A stretch of 14,228 nucleotides of DNA from NCBI GenBank assembly GCA_002482845.1, contig DLGT01000170.1, positions 1 through 14,228 on the forward strand, read 5' to 3'. The first letter of the stretch is position 1, and every line of letters begins with the position of its first letter. Of this stretch, positions 6,957-13,725 are shown piece after piece. The position numbers were made by a program, and so were the translations under genes. This DNA comes from Saprospiraceae bacterium UBA7687. GTDB lineage: Bacteria; Bacteroidota; Bacteroidia; Chitinophagales; Saprospiraceae. The notes beneath the pieces were generated by a model that had not been told where the DNA came from, did not search any database, and was given only the letters and a program-made list of their open reading frames with translations.

Positions 6957-8849
6957 TTACCTCCACAATTCAAATGGTGTAAAAGGGATTTCATTTTTAT
7001 TCCTATCTAGGTATCCCGCTTGTAAATGTTGAGATCCTCTGAACTCCATATATTCTATCTTGATCTTGTGTTTTCCTTTGGCCAATATGGTTTGACCAGT
7101 TTTGGACATGGCGCTATGATCTCCATCGTGGTCTATGAGCAATTCATCATTGATATACAATTTTGAGCCATCATCAGAGTTGATATAAAAAGTTCGGATA
7201 CCCGTTTCAGATATTTCGATATATCCTTCTATCACTAGTCCGAAGTTATCTTCTCTGTGCGCTACAGCAGATAGATTCAGCGTTTGCATGTTACCCGTTT
7301 TTACAGCCTGAAGATTTGAGAAATCAGGAATATTTTTCCAATCTCCTTCATAATAAGCATAGTTTAGTCCTTTGACCAAATCCTTTTTTACAGTTGGTGC
7401 TTGCGGACTCATTTTTTTGACTGATTGTTGGGTGATTCTACTTTGGTTAACATCTTTGGTGAATGCTCTAGCTCTGATCGTACACGTTTTATCTACCATG
7501 ATAGGCTGGCTATATCGATTACTTTTGTTAGTTGGTTCTGTGCCATCAGTCGTATAATAGATCATCAAATCATCCATTGCGGCAGACAAGGTAACGGATG
7601 TACTTTTTTCAAAAACGGGGCCTGATGTTTCTATTTTTACTCCGGGAGGCATCTTGACTATTTTGAGTTTGTCTTTGTTTTTTTCCATCTGAAAAGCATC
7701 GATCAATCTTCCTTCATGGTCAATGGCTTTAAATATCAATTGATCTTGATAGATATTGAATGTACAGTAATGGTGGACAGCTTGTAGTTCCGTAGTAAAC
7801 CAACTCCTAGTCGGAGCGAAATCTTCAATATAGCCACCTGCACCACCAGAATTGATATAAATGACGCCATCTTTGGTATTGATACGATCATTGGTCATCG
7901 GCCAGCTTCTTTCATACAAATGGGTGTGACCATACAAACAAAAATCCAAACCATATTTATCATACAAAGGCACTAAGTTCCTAGATTTTGAGCCAAGAAT
8001 GGACAGTTCCTTAGCAGTATCTCCGTAATCATTACTATCTGATGTATATGGTGGATGATGATGCATGGCTATCTTCCACATGGCAGTAGATTTGGAAAGC
8101 TCCCACTCCAGCCAGTTGTACTGTTCAGAACCTTCATAAAGATCTCTATTGGAGTCAATCATAAAAAACTGTATATTACCATAAGTAAAAGTGTAGTAAT
8201 ACTCAGGCGCAGGTGCCACGATATAGTCATAATAAAGTGGCGAATCTTGCTCATGGTTGCCCAAAACGGGATATATAGGAACTCGATTCATCAGTATATG
8301 ACCATAAGGAAAAAAGTGTTCAGTCCAGTCCGTTTTTTTCAATCCTTTGTCCACTAGATCACCAACATGTACTACAAAGTTTGGTCTGTCTTGCCAGACT
8401 TTTTCCGCTATTTTACCCCAAGCCCAAGGTGTGTCATTATTTCGTTGCGTATCACCTATCAAAGCAAACATGAGTGCACTGCTATCCTTTACAGCAGTTT
8501 TGAAAGTGGAAGTAGGTGATATCCATTCTTTACCATCTTCTGTAACGGACACCACTCGATAGAAATAATTGGTCTCAGGCTTAAGTTTATCCAGATACAC
8601 TTCATGCAGTGTTCGCTGTCCTTTGATGTTGACTGTTTGATCTAGATTTGGTTGAGCTGCGTTTTTAATAGCTTCGCCATATTCTACTTTGGTGGTAGCA
8701 TTTTTATGTGTTTCCCACAAGATGTACATACCTGTTTGAGTAGAAAATTGGAGATATGGTTTCACCAAAAAACCAGTGTCACTTTGTCCAGGCAACAAAT
8801 AAGCAATTAGGATAAAAACTGGTAATAAAATAAAGGATTTGATGTTCAT
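6957..8849 (-). CDS. Secreted purple-acid-phosphatase-like metallophosphoesterase with chitobiase-C-like and PA14 domains
   Basis: A modular secreted protein of 630 residues, probably a phosphomonoesterase or phosphodiesterase. Residues 1-22 form a signal peptide (LLPGQ end, no lipobox). Residues 27-118 are a fibronectin-like domain as in purple acid phosphatases (VKPYLQFSTQTGMYILWET). The calcineurin-like core spans about 125-345 with metal motifs GD at 132-133, GDLVDKG at 163-169, GNHE at 197-200, HHHPP at 263-267 and GHTHLYER at 307-314. The metal-ligand tyrosine of true purple enzymes (GDxxY) is absent, with K168 there, so a purple Fe(III) centre is doubtful. Residues 405-478 look like a chitobiase/hexosaminidase C-terminal beta domain (YYTTDGTEPT). 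Residues 490-628 look like PA14 (TFYINSDDGSKLYINDELLI), suggesting carbohydrate or surface binding. It has its own terminator. The substrate is unknown. Confidence 0.9.
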   Translation of the reverse strand: MNIKSFILLPVFILIAYLLPGQSDTGFLVKPYLQFSTQTGMYILWETHKNATTKVEYGEAIKNAAQPNLDQTVNIKGQRTLHEVYLDKLKPETNYFYRVVSVTEDGKEWISPTSTFKTAVKDSSALMFALIGDTQRNNDTPWAWGKIAEKVWQDRPNFVVHVGDLVDKGLKKTDWTEHFFPYGHILMNRVPIYPVLGNHEQDSPLYYDYIVAPAPEYYYTFTYGNIQFFMIDSNRDLYEGSEQYNWLEWELSKSTAMWKIAMHHHPPYTSDSNDYGDTAKELSILGSKSRNLVPLYDKYGLDFCLYGHTHLYERSWPMTNDRINTKDGVIYINSGGAGGYIEDFAPTRSWFTTELQAVHHYCTFNIYQDQLIFKAIDHEGRLIDAFQMEKNKDKLKIVKMPPGVKIETSGPVFEKSTSVTLSAAMDDLMIYYTTDGTEPTNKSNRYSQPIMVDKTCTIRARAFTKDVNQSRITQQSVKKMSPQAPTVKKDLVKGLNYAYYEGDWKNIPDFSNLQAVKTGNMQTLNLSAVAHREDNFGLVIEGYIEISETGIRTFYINSDDGSKLYINDELLIDHDGDHSAMSKTGQTILAKGKHKIKIEYMEFRGSQHLQAGYLDRNKNEIPFTPFELWR

Positions 8850-8932
8850 CGTTTTGTTTTGAAATTATAAAGTATTGTATAATACGAAAAGTCTATATCC
8901 TGGAAAATAAAACAATTTTAAGTTGTAATGCA

Positions 8933-8986
8933 TTGATAATCAAATGTTTTACTTTCGGTTTTGGGTATAAAACGGTTGATTATCAA
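8933..8986. repeat. 11-bp perfect inverted repeat between the HD gene and the phosphatase gene
   Basis: TTGATAATCAA (8933-8943) is the exact reverse complement of TTGATTATCAA (8976-8986), with 32 bases between. Each arm is itself nearly palindromic (TTGAT-A/T-ATCAA). A second imperfect stem lies inside: CGGTTTT at 8957-8963 against AAAACGG at 8969-8975, with one mismatch. No T-run follows on either strand, so it is not a standard terminator. It could be a paired operator site or an RNA structure in the phosphatase leader. Confidence 0.6.
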
Positions 8987-9019
8987 AGGATTCCTATTTT
9001 GGTCATTGAGACATGTTGG

Positions 9020-9598
9020 TTATTTTAAGCTATACTGTAAATGCGTTTTGATAAGTTGTCTGATTTCATCAAGATTTTCATCAACAGGAATTTCAGACTT
9101 CGCCATTTCGTCCCATTTTCTCAATTGTATATAACTATCAAAATGCTGGTCTTCTTGAAAATGGCTTGCTTCTTCTGAGCTCATCTTTCCACCTTGAAAT
9201 TCCAATGTATGTTTGCTAGCTTCAGATAGTTGGTCGTAATACTCAGGATATTTGTATGTGAGATATCTTTTAGCATTCACATGAGAAGCGATGAGTCGGC
9301 ACACTTTATTAGAAAAGCCCATTTTGCGGAGGAAATTAGCACCAAGTGTTTCATGATCTACGACTCCGTAACTATCCATTACTTGATGTTCGTCGCTCTC
9401 ATCGATACACAAATGTCCGATGTCATGAAGAAAAGCAGCAAGAACCGTTTCTTCATCACAACCACTAGCTTTAGCCAGATTTGCAGACTGAAGTGCATGT
9501 TGCAATTGAGTCACACCTTCTCCAAAATAGAGTTCGTCGCCATATTTTCTGTACAGTGAAATGATAGAATCTGTGATTTGAAATATTCGGTCAGGCAT
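9020..9598 (-). CDS. phnZ: PhnZ-type HD-domain diiron oxygenase (C-P bond cleaving, phosphonate catabolism)
   Basis: A 192-residue protein of the phosphonate-associated HDIG family. PhnZ uses a mixed-valent diiron centre and O2 to cleave (R)-2-amino-1-hydroxyethylphosphonate to glycine and phosphate. Candidate iron ligands are H34, H58, D59, H82, H106 and D163. As I recall PhnZ numbering (H34, H58, D59, H80, H104, D161), they match one for one, with a 2-residue insertion after H62. The substrate-side pair Y24 and E27, and Q33, fall at the same numbers. K110, S128 and R160 sit where phosphonate contacts would be expected. The helix AAFLHDIGHL is the HD signature. The related enzyme TmpB acts on the trimethylated analogue, so the substrate (amino, methylamino or trimethylammonio form) is open. 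The hydroxylase that normally supplies the substrate (PhnY or TmpA) is not in this window. The gene is divergent from hipBA. Confidence 0.88.
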   Translation of the reverse strand: MPDRIFQITDSIISLYRKYGDELYFGEGVTQLQHALQSANLAKASGCDEETVLAAFLHDIGHLCIDESDEHQVMDSYGVVDHETLGANFLRKMGFSNKVCRLIASHVNAKRYLTYKYPEYYDQLSEASKHTLEFQGGKMSSEEASHFQEDQHFDSYIQLRKWDEMAKSEIPVDENLDEIRQLIKTHLQYSLK

Positions 9599-9618
9599 AA
9601 TATTTTACTTTTGAAAGG

Positions 9619-9626
9619 CAAAAATA
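9619..9626 (-). promoter_or_regulatory. Putative -7 element for the phnZ-like gene
   Basis: On the - strand TATTTTTG is a full match to TAnnTTTG. It lies 20 bases before the start codon at 9598, giving a leader of roughly 14 bases. The -33 region has only TTC 18 bases upstream, so the element is weak or activator-dependent. It supports the chosen start. Confidence 0.4.
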
Positions 9627-9738
9627 AAGTATGATCTTTACCTTGAAGTAATGGGAATATTAAGGTTTGGTTAAGTTGTTATTATGGTGAATTGGCAAAA
9701 TAAAGAACCATAAGGAATATGTTTTATTTTAATAAAAT

Positions 9739-9756
9739 TGAATGGTAAATCATTCA
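9739..9756. promoter_or_regulatory. Operator-like inverted repeat O1 upstream of hipBA
   Basis: TGAATG, 6 bases, then CATTCA: perfect 6-bp arms with a centre near 9747.5. The same arm-spacer-arm design recurs at 9779-9798 and, degenerate, at 9852-9869. HipB-type repressors bind such dyads in their own promoters; the sequence here differs from the E. coli operator (TATCC-N8-GGATA). Assignment to this HipB is an inference. Confidence 0.65.
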
Positions 9757-9778
9757 TTATAGTCTATATCAACATATT

Positions 9779-9798
9779 ATGAATGAGATGTCATTCAT
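9779..9798. promoter_or_regulatory. Operator-like inverted repeat O2 upstream of hipBA
   Basis: ATGAATG, 6 bases, then CATTCAT: perfect 7-bp arms, the best of the three dyads. Its centre near 9788.5 is 41 bases from the O1 centre, about four helical turns, so both sites would face the same side of the helix. Confidence 0.7.
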
Positions 9799-9845
9799 TG
9801 TGTAAATATATTCGAATATTACTTAACTAATTCATAAAAATAGTC

Positions 9846-9869
9846 TACTTTTGTATTGTATTTCATTCA
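9846..9869 (+). promoter_or_regulatory. hipBA promoter (-7 element) overlapped by degenerate operator O3
   Basis: TACTTTTG (9846-9853) is a full match to the TAnnTTTG -7 element; a TTA stands for the -33 element 20 bases upstream. Transcription should start near 9860. TGTATT, 6 bases, then CATTCA (9852-9869) repeats the O1/O2 design with four of six bases kept in the left arm. It covers the end of the -7 box and the start site, where a bound repressor would block initiation. Its centre is 72 bases from O2, about seven turns. Confidence 0.6.
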
Positions 9870-9891
9870 CTATTGTTAATTATTGTAATTT

Positions 9892-10239
9892 ATGACTGGT
9901 TTATCATACACAAATTGGGACTCCATGAGCGATCATGCTTTGGCAGAGCATATTGGCGTATTTATCAGACACCATCGCATGGAGCAAAACAAAACACAAG
10001 ATACATTGGCTAAAGAAGCAGGGATTAGCCGATCTACATTAAGTTTATTGGAGCGTGGCGAAACTGTCACTTTGGCTACTTTTATTCAAGTATTGAGAGT
10101 ATTGGATCAATTGCATGTCATGGAAATTTTTAATGTGTCACAAACCATGAGTCCACTAGCTTTGGCTAAAATGGAACAAAATAAACGCAAAAGAGCTAGT
10201 GGTAAATCTGAAGGGAAAAGATATAAAGTGGAATTATGA
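9892..10239 (+). CDS. hipB: HipB-like XRE-family antitoxin and repressor
   Basis: A 115-residue protein with an HTH_3 domain at about 17-73. The first DNA-binding helices are TQDTLAKEAGIS (35-46) and SRSTLSLLERGE (46-57), the classic Q-x-x-x-A-x-x-x-G-x-S...E-R-G pattern. The C-terminal tail (KMEQNKRKRASGKSEGKRYK) is strongly basic and probably flexible. In HipBA modules this protein binds and silences the HipA kinase and represses the operon as a dimer. The stop codon overlaps the hipA start in ATGA, so translation is coupled with antitoxin first. An in-frame ATG at 9925 is a possible later start. Three inverted repeats upstream are its likely operators. Confidence 0.9.
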   Translation: MTGLSYTNWDSMSDHALAEHIGVFIRHHRMEQNKTQDTLAKEAGISRSTLSLLERGETVTLATFIQVLRVLDQLHVMEIFNVSQTMSPLALAKMEQNKRKRASGKSEGKRYKVEL

Positions 10240-11540
10240 ATACAGCATTCGTAAAAATATGGGGAGAACTTGTAGGCGCTGTTTCTTGGGACGAGAAGAA
10301 AGGTTTAGCAAGTTTTGAGTATGATTCTAAATTTAAAAAACTCCAATGGGATTTAGCGCCGTTAAAACTTCCTATTGCATCTGTAAATAGAATATTTACA
10401 TTCCCAGAACTACGTAGAAACAAAAATGCAGATTATGATACTTTCAAAGGTTTGCCGGGCTTATTGGCTGATGTGCTCCCCGATAAATATGGAAATCAAT
10501 TAATCAATATTTGGTTAGCCCAACAAGGACGTCCACAGGATAGCATGAACCCTGTAGAAATGTTGTGCTTCATTGGAAACAGAGGCATGGGCGCATTGGA
10601 ATTTGAACCCGCTACGATGAGCGATGGTAAAAAGGCATTTTCTGTGGAGATAAATAGTCTCGTGGACATCGCCCAGAAAATGCTTTCCAAAAGAGAATCT
10701 TTCACTACAAATCTTCAAATGGATGAAGAAAAAGCGGTAATGGAGATATTGAAAATAGGGACATCAGCAGGTGGTGCACGCCCAAAAGCAGTCATTGCGT
10801 ATAATGAAAAAACGGGCGAAGTGAAGTCAGGGCAAACAACTGCGCCTAATGGATTTGAACATTGGTTGATAAAATTGGACAATGTTAGCGATGTACAACT
10901 TGGAAAAAGCAAAGGATATGGTAGAGTGGAAATGGCTTATTTTAATATGGCTGTAGCCTGTGGAATAGATATGATGCCATCTCGACTATTAGAAGAAAAT
11001 GGTAGGGCCCATTTTATGACAAAAAGATTTGACCGTGAAGGTGGTGCGACCAAGCATCATATTCAGACATTTTGTGCCCTCAAACATTTTGATTTCAATA
11101 TGGTCAATAGTTTTAGTTATGAACAGTTATTCCAAACTATGAGGGAGCTAAAACTGACTTATTTAGACATGGAACAAATGTACAGGCGAATGATTTTTAA
11201 TGTCATTGCCAGAAATTGTGACGACCACACCAAAAACTTTTCATTTAGATTAAAAAAGGATGAAAAATGGGAATTAACACCCGCATACGATATTTGTCAT
11301 GCTTACCGTCCAGGAAGCGAATGGGTGAGTCAACATGCTTTGAGTATCAACAATAAAAGAAATAACATTTCGAAAGATGACCTAATGGTTGTAGGAGAAT
11401 CGATCAAATGTAAAAAATCAACAAGCATCATCTCTGAAATAAACCAAACTATCTCTCAATGGCCAAAATTCGCAGCAGATGTGCAGGTTAGCTCTGAACT
11501 CACTGAAAGTATCGAAAAAACTTTGTTGAGTATAGAATGA
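10236..11540 (+). CDS. hipA: HipA-family serine/threonine kinase toxin
   Basis: A 434-residue protein, close to full HipA length. The N-terminal HipA domain has GNRGMGALEFEP at 114-125. The kinase part shows a glycine-rich GTSAGGARPKA at 175-185, an ATP-site lysine in WLIKLD (K213), TKRFDR at 262-267, the catalytic loop ARNCDDHTKNFSF at 325-337 (D329 and N334 as catalytic base and metal ligand) and PAYDICHAY at 349-357 with D352 as the DFG equivalent. All catalytic residues seem present, so it should be active. E. coli HipA phosphorylates glutamyl-tRNA synthetase and causes growth arrest and persistence; the target here is not known. It overlaps hipB by four bases. No intrinsic terminator is evident after it, so some read-through into the phosphonate operon is possible. 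Confidence 0.93.
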   Translation: MNTAFVKIWGELVGAVSWDEKKGLASFEYDSKFKKLQWDLAPLKLPIASVNRIFTFPELRRNKNADYDTFKGLPGLLADVLPDKYGNQLINIWLAQQGRPQDSMNPVEMLCFIGNRGMGALEFEPATMSDGKKAFSVEINSLVDIAQKMLSKRESFTTNLQMDEEKAVMEILKIGTSAGGARPKAVIAYNEKTGEVKSGQTTAPNGFEHWLIKLDNVSDVQLGKSKGYGRVEMAYFNMAVACGIDMMPSRLLEENGRAHFMTKRFDREGGATKHHIQTFCALKHFDFNMVNSFSYEQLFQTMRELKLTYLDMEQMYRRMIFNVIARNCDDHTKNFSFRLKKDEKWELTPAYDICHAYRPGSEWVSQHALSINNKRNNISKDDLMVVGESIKCKKSTSIISEINQTISQWPKFAADVQVSSELTESIEKTLLSIE

Positions 11541-11678
11541 AATATACTATTTTGTGCATTTCTGATTTATATAAATTGTAATAAACCCAATCCATATCAT
11601 CTTACTTCTTACCTTCCCTTAATATAACCATAACAAATCCATAACCTTACATTCTGTCATTTACTCATCAATAATAAA

Positions 11679-11686
11679 GATTTTTG
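11679..11686 (+). promoter_or_regulatory. Putative -7 element for the phosphonatase-like operon
   Basis: GATTTTTG matches TAnnTTTG except at the first base. Transcription starting near 11693 would place the ATG at 11714 about 20 bases downstream. It would leave out the in-frame TTG at 11684 as a start codon. No clear -33 element was found. Confidence 0.35.
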
Positions 11687-11713
11687 CGGCACTTAACCAA
11701 ATGCAAATTTCCA

Positions 11714-12403
11714 ATGATACGAATGGTCGTTTTTGATATGGCTGGCACTACGATTGATGAAGATAATATGGTGTACAAATGCGTCAAGAAAGCACTAAAT
11801 GATCATGGTATAGCTGCTACTCTAGAACAAGTATTACATCATGGTGCTGGTAAAGAAAAACAACACGCTATCAAGGATGTATACACCGAAGTGATGCAAG
11901 ATATTCCCAGCAATGAAACAATATCTGCCATCTATCTGACTTTTCAAGAGTTGCTCACTGATGCGTACGATCATATGGAAATGAAACTATTTGATGGTGT
12001 AAAACCAGTCTTGTTTTTCCTTCAAAAAAGAAGTATCAAAATCGTTTTTAATACAGGCTATACCCATGCAGTAGCTTCTAAAATACTATCTAAAGTTGAC
12101 CTTGTAAAAGATAGAGATCTAGACCTTTTGGTAACGGCAGACATGGTAAATAACAGCCGTCCTGAGCCAGATATGATTACATACGCACTCGGACATTTCA
12201 ATATAAATTCATGGGAATGTATCAAAGTAGGCGACTCTGCTATAGATATACTCGAAGGTAAAAATGCCAAGGTGAAATACAGTATCGGCATCACCACAGG
12301 TGCACAGACAAAGGAACAAATCGCAGAAGAAAATCCTGATTTTATCATAGATAACTTACGTGAACTAATTCCCATTATCGAAGCAACCAATAATACATTT
12401 TGA
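11714..12403 (+). CDS. Phosphonatase-like HAD-superfamily hydrolase (PhnX-related)
   Basis: A protein of 229 residues from the ATG at 11714; an in-frame TTG at 11684 would add ten and is less likely. It should hydrolyse the C-P bond of phosphonoacetaldehyde or a close 2-oxoethylphosphonate. Motif I is VFDMAGTTIDE, with nucleophile D8 and the D-x-AGT form special to phosphonatases. The cap has HGAGKEKQHAIK, in which K47 or K49 would be the Schiff-base lysine. Motif II is NTGYT. The usual motif III lysine is replaced by arginine in SRPEPD, another phosphonatase trait. Motif IV is KVGDSAIDI. This fits the phosphonatase-like family (TIGR03351), which is paired with FAD-dependent amine oxidases instead of the PhnW transaminase; such an oxidase is two genes downstream. 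The stop codon overlaps the next gene. True PhnX is the main alternative. Confidence 0.88.
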   Translation: MIRMVVFDMAGTTIDEDNMVYKCVKKALNDHGIAATLEQVLHHGAGKEKQHAIKDVYTEVMQDIPSNETISAIYLTFQELLTDAYDHMEMKLFDGVKPVLFFLQKRSIKIVFNTGYTHAVASKILSKVDLVKDRDLDLLVTADMVNNSRPEPDMITYALGHFNINSWECIKVGDSAIDILEGKNAKVKYSIGITTGAQTKEQIAEENPDFIIDNLRELIPIIEATNNTF

Positions 12404-13725
12404 AACTCAGAATCCACGTAGAACATTGGTTGGGTAGGCATCCGCTTGTCATGACACTTTGGGCTAGCACAGCTGCTTTTGTTTCTTACTTCTGCATGTA
12501 TATGTATCGCAAGCCTTTCACAGCAGCGACTTATGATGACTGGACACTTTGGGATATGGATTACAAAATATTACTTGTAATTGCTCAAGTAATCGGCTAT
12601 GCTATTTCAAAATTCATAGGAATTCGATTTATTTCTGGTTTGGATGGAAGCAAAAGGAATCTCTATTTTATTGGGTTGATAAGCTTTTCATTTGCATCAC
12701 TTTTAGGATTTATGTGGGCTCCATATCCTTATGGTTTGGTATGGCTTTTTCTCAATGGACTGCCGTTAGGTTTGATTTGGGGCATTGTTTTCCAATATCT
12801 AGAAGGTCGTAGGATTACCGAAATTTTGACTGTTATCTTGAGTGCAAATTTTATATTGTCATCAGGTGTAGCAAAATCCATTGGACAGTATTTAATCCAA
12901 TCTGGCATTACCGAGACATCAATGCCTGCCGTCATAGGATTGATATTTTTCCCTATCATGTTGATATCTGTGTGGATGTTGTCCTGTATTCCTGTACCTA
13001 ATAGTGAAGACATCAGACTTCGTGCTCCGAGACAACCCATGGATGCCCATCAACGAAGAGAACTCATCAAAAACTACAGACCTATTTTGATACTTTTTGT
13101 CGTCATTTATATCACACTTACCATGATACGCGACATCAGAGATAATTTTGGCGTAGAGATTTGGAGCGAATTAGGTTTTAGTCAAAATACTTCCATTTAC
13201 ACCACCACAGAGATTCCTGCTACCATACTCATTTTGTTGATTTTGGGCTTGATGTTTTTGATCAAAGACAATCGTAAAGCCTTAAATATCAATATGCTTC
13301 TGACACTTTCAGGTTCGCTTATGTTGCTTGTCACAACGATATTATTTTCAATAGGCAGCATTTCACCTGTATGGTGGATGGTCTTTTCAGGATGCGGATT
13401 ATTCATTCCCTACATCATTTACAATGGTTTGATCTTCGACCGATTTATCGCCGCTTTTAGGATTACGGGCAATGTGGGTTTTCTCATGTATATGGCTGAT
13501 GCCTTCGGTTATCTAGGAAGTGTAGGCATCATGTTGTTCAAAAATTTTGGCAATGCTGATATCTCTTGGTTGTCATTTTATGTGACTTTGAGCTTAGTTG
13601 TAGGAACACTTTGTGTTGGCTTGATTGTATTGACTTATTTTGTAGTCAATCGTAAATATAAATCTTCTTCAGAACTTTCTTCATCAAAAGAAATCCATGT
13701 ATATGAACAGTATGCAAAAATATGA
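12400..13725 (+). CDS. DUF5690-family 12-TM carrier, distant relative of organophosphate:phosphate antiporters
   Basis: A 441-residue integral membrane protein with about 12 helices (roughly 16-36, 57-78, 87-106, 112-133, 140-166, 176-197, 226-245, 268-288, 295-317, 323-345, 355-380, 390-416) and a loop of about 28 residues in the middle: an MFS layout. Several places recall GlpT/UhpT: MYRKPF at 35-40 against the R-K-N-F of GlpT helix 1, which holds its phosphate-binding R45; IGYAISKFIG at 65-74 against its Y-G-F-S-K-F; RDNFGVEIW at 247-255 against its helix 7 arginine region; and DAFGYLGS at 367-374 against its L-F-G-Y-L-G-G. R37 plus R244 or R247 could bind a phosphonate or phosphate group. 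The start is probably TTG at 12400, overlapping the HAD stop in TTGA; the ATG at 12451 would begin inside helix 1. Substrate and direction are inferred from context. Confidence 0.82.
   Translation: MKLRIHVEHWLGRHPLVMTLWASTAAFVSYFCMYMYRKPFTAATYDDWTLWDMDYKILLVIAQVIGYAISKFIGIRFISGLDGSKRNLYFIGLISFSFASLLGFMWAPYPYGLVWLFLNGLPLGLIWGIVFQYLEGRRITEILTVILSANFILSSGVAKSIGQYLIQSGITETSMPAVIGLIFFPIMLISVWMLSCIPVPNSEDIRLRAPRQPMDAHQRRELIKNYRPILILFVVIYITLTMIRDIRDNFGVEIWSELGFSQNTSIYTTTEIPATILILLILGLMFLIKDNRKALNINMLLTLSGSLMLLVTTILFSIGSISPVWWMVFSGCGLFIPYIIYNGLIFDRFIAAFRITGNVGFLMYMADAFGYLGSVGIMLFKNFGNADISWLSFYVTLSLVVGTLCVGLIVLTYFVVNRKYKSSSELSSSKEIHVYEQYAKI

Noticed and set aside
8055..8357. 100-codon open frame on the + strand
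   Set aside because: It is antisense to the metallophosphoesterase core, including its metal motifs.
8872..8885. GTATT-GTAT-AATAC dyad upstream of the phosphatase gene as an operator
   Set aside because: Five-bp AT-rich arms are too weak and no second copy was found.
9230..9559. 109-codon open frame on the + strand
   Set aside because: It is antisense to the PhnZ-like gene, whose active-site residues are clearly conserved in the other frame.
11566..11577. ATTTATATAAAT palindrome after hipA as a regulatory site
   Set aside because: A pure AT palindrome in an AT-rich gap is expected by chance.
11684..11713. TTG start adding ten residues to the phosphonatase-like protein
   Set aside because: It overlaps the likely -7 element and the extra residues (RHLTKCKFP) precede the usual HAD start; ATG at 11714 is preferred.
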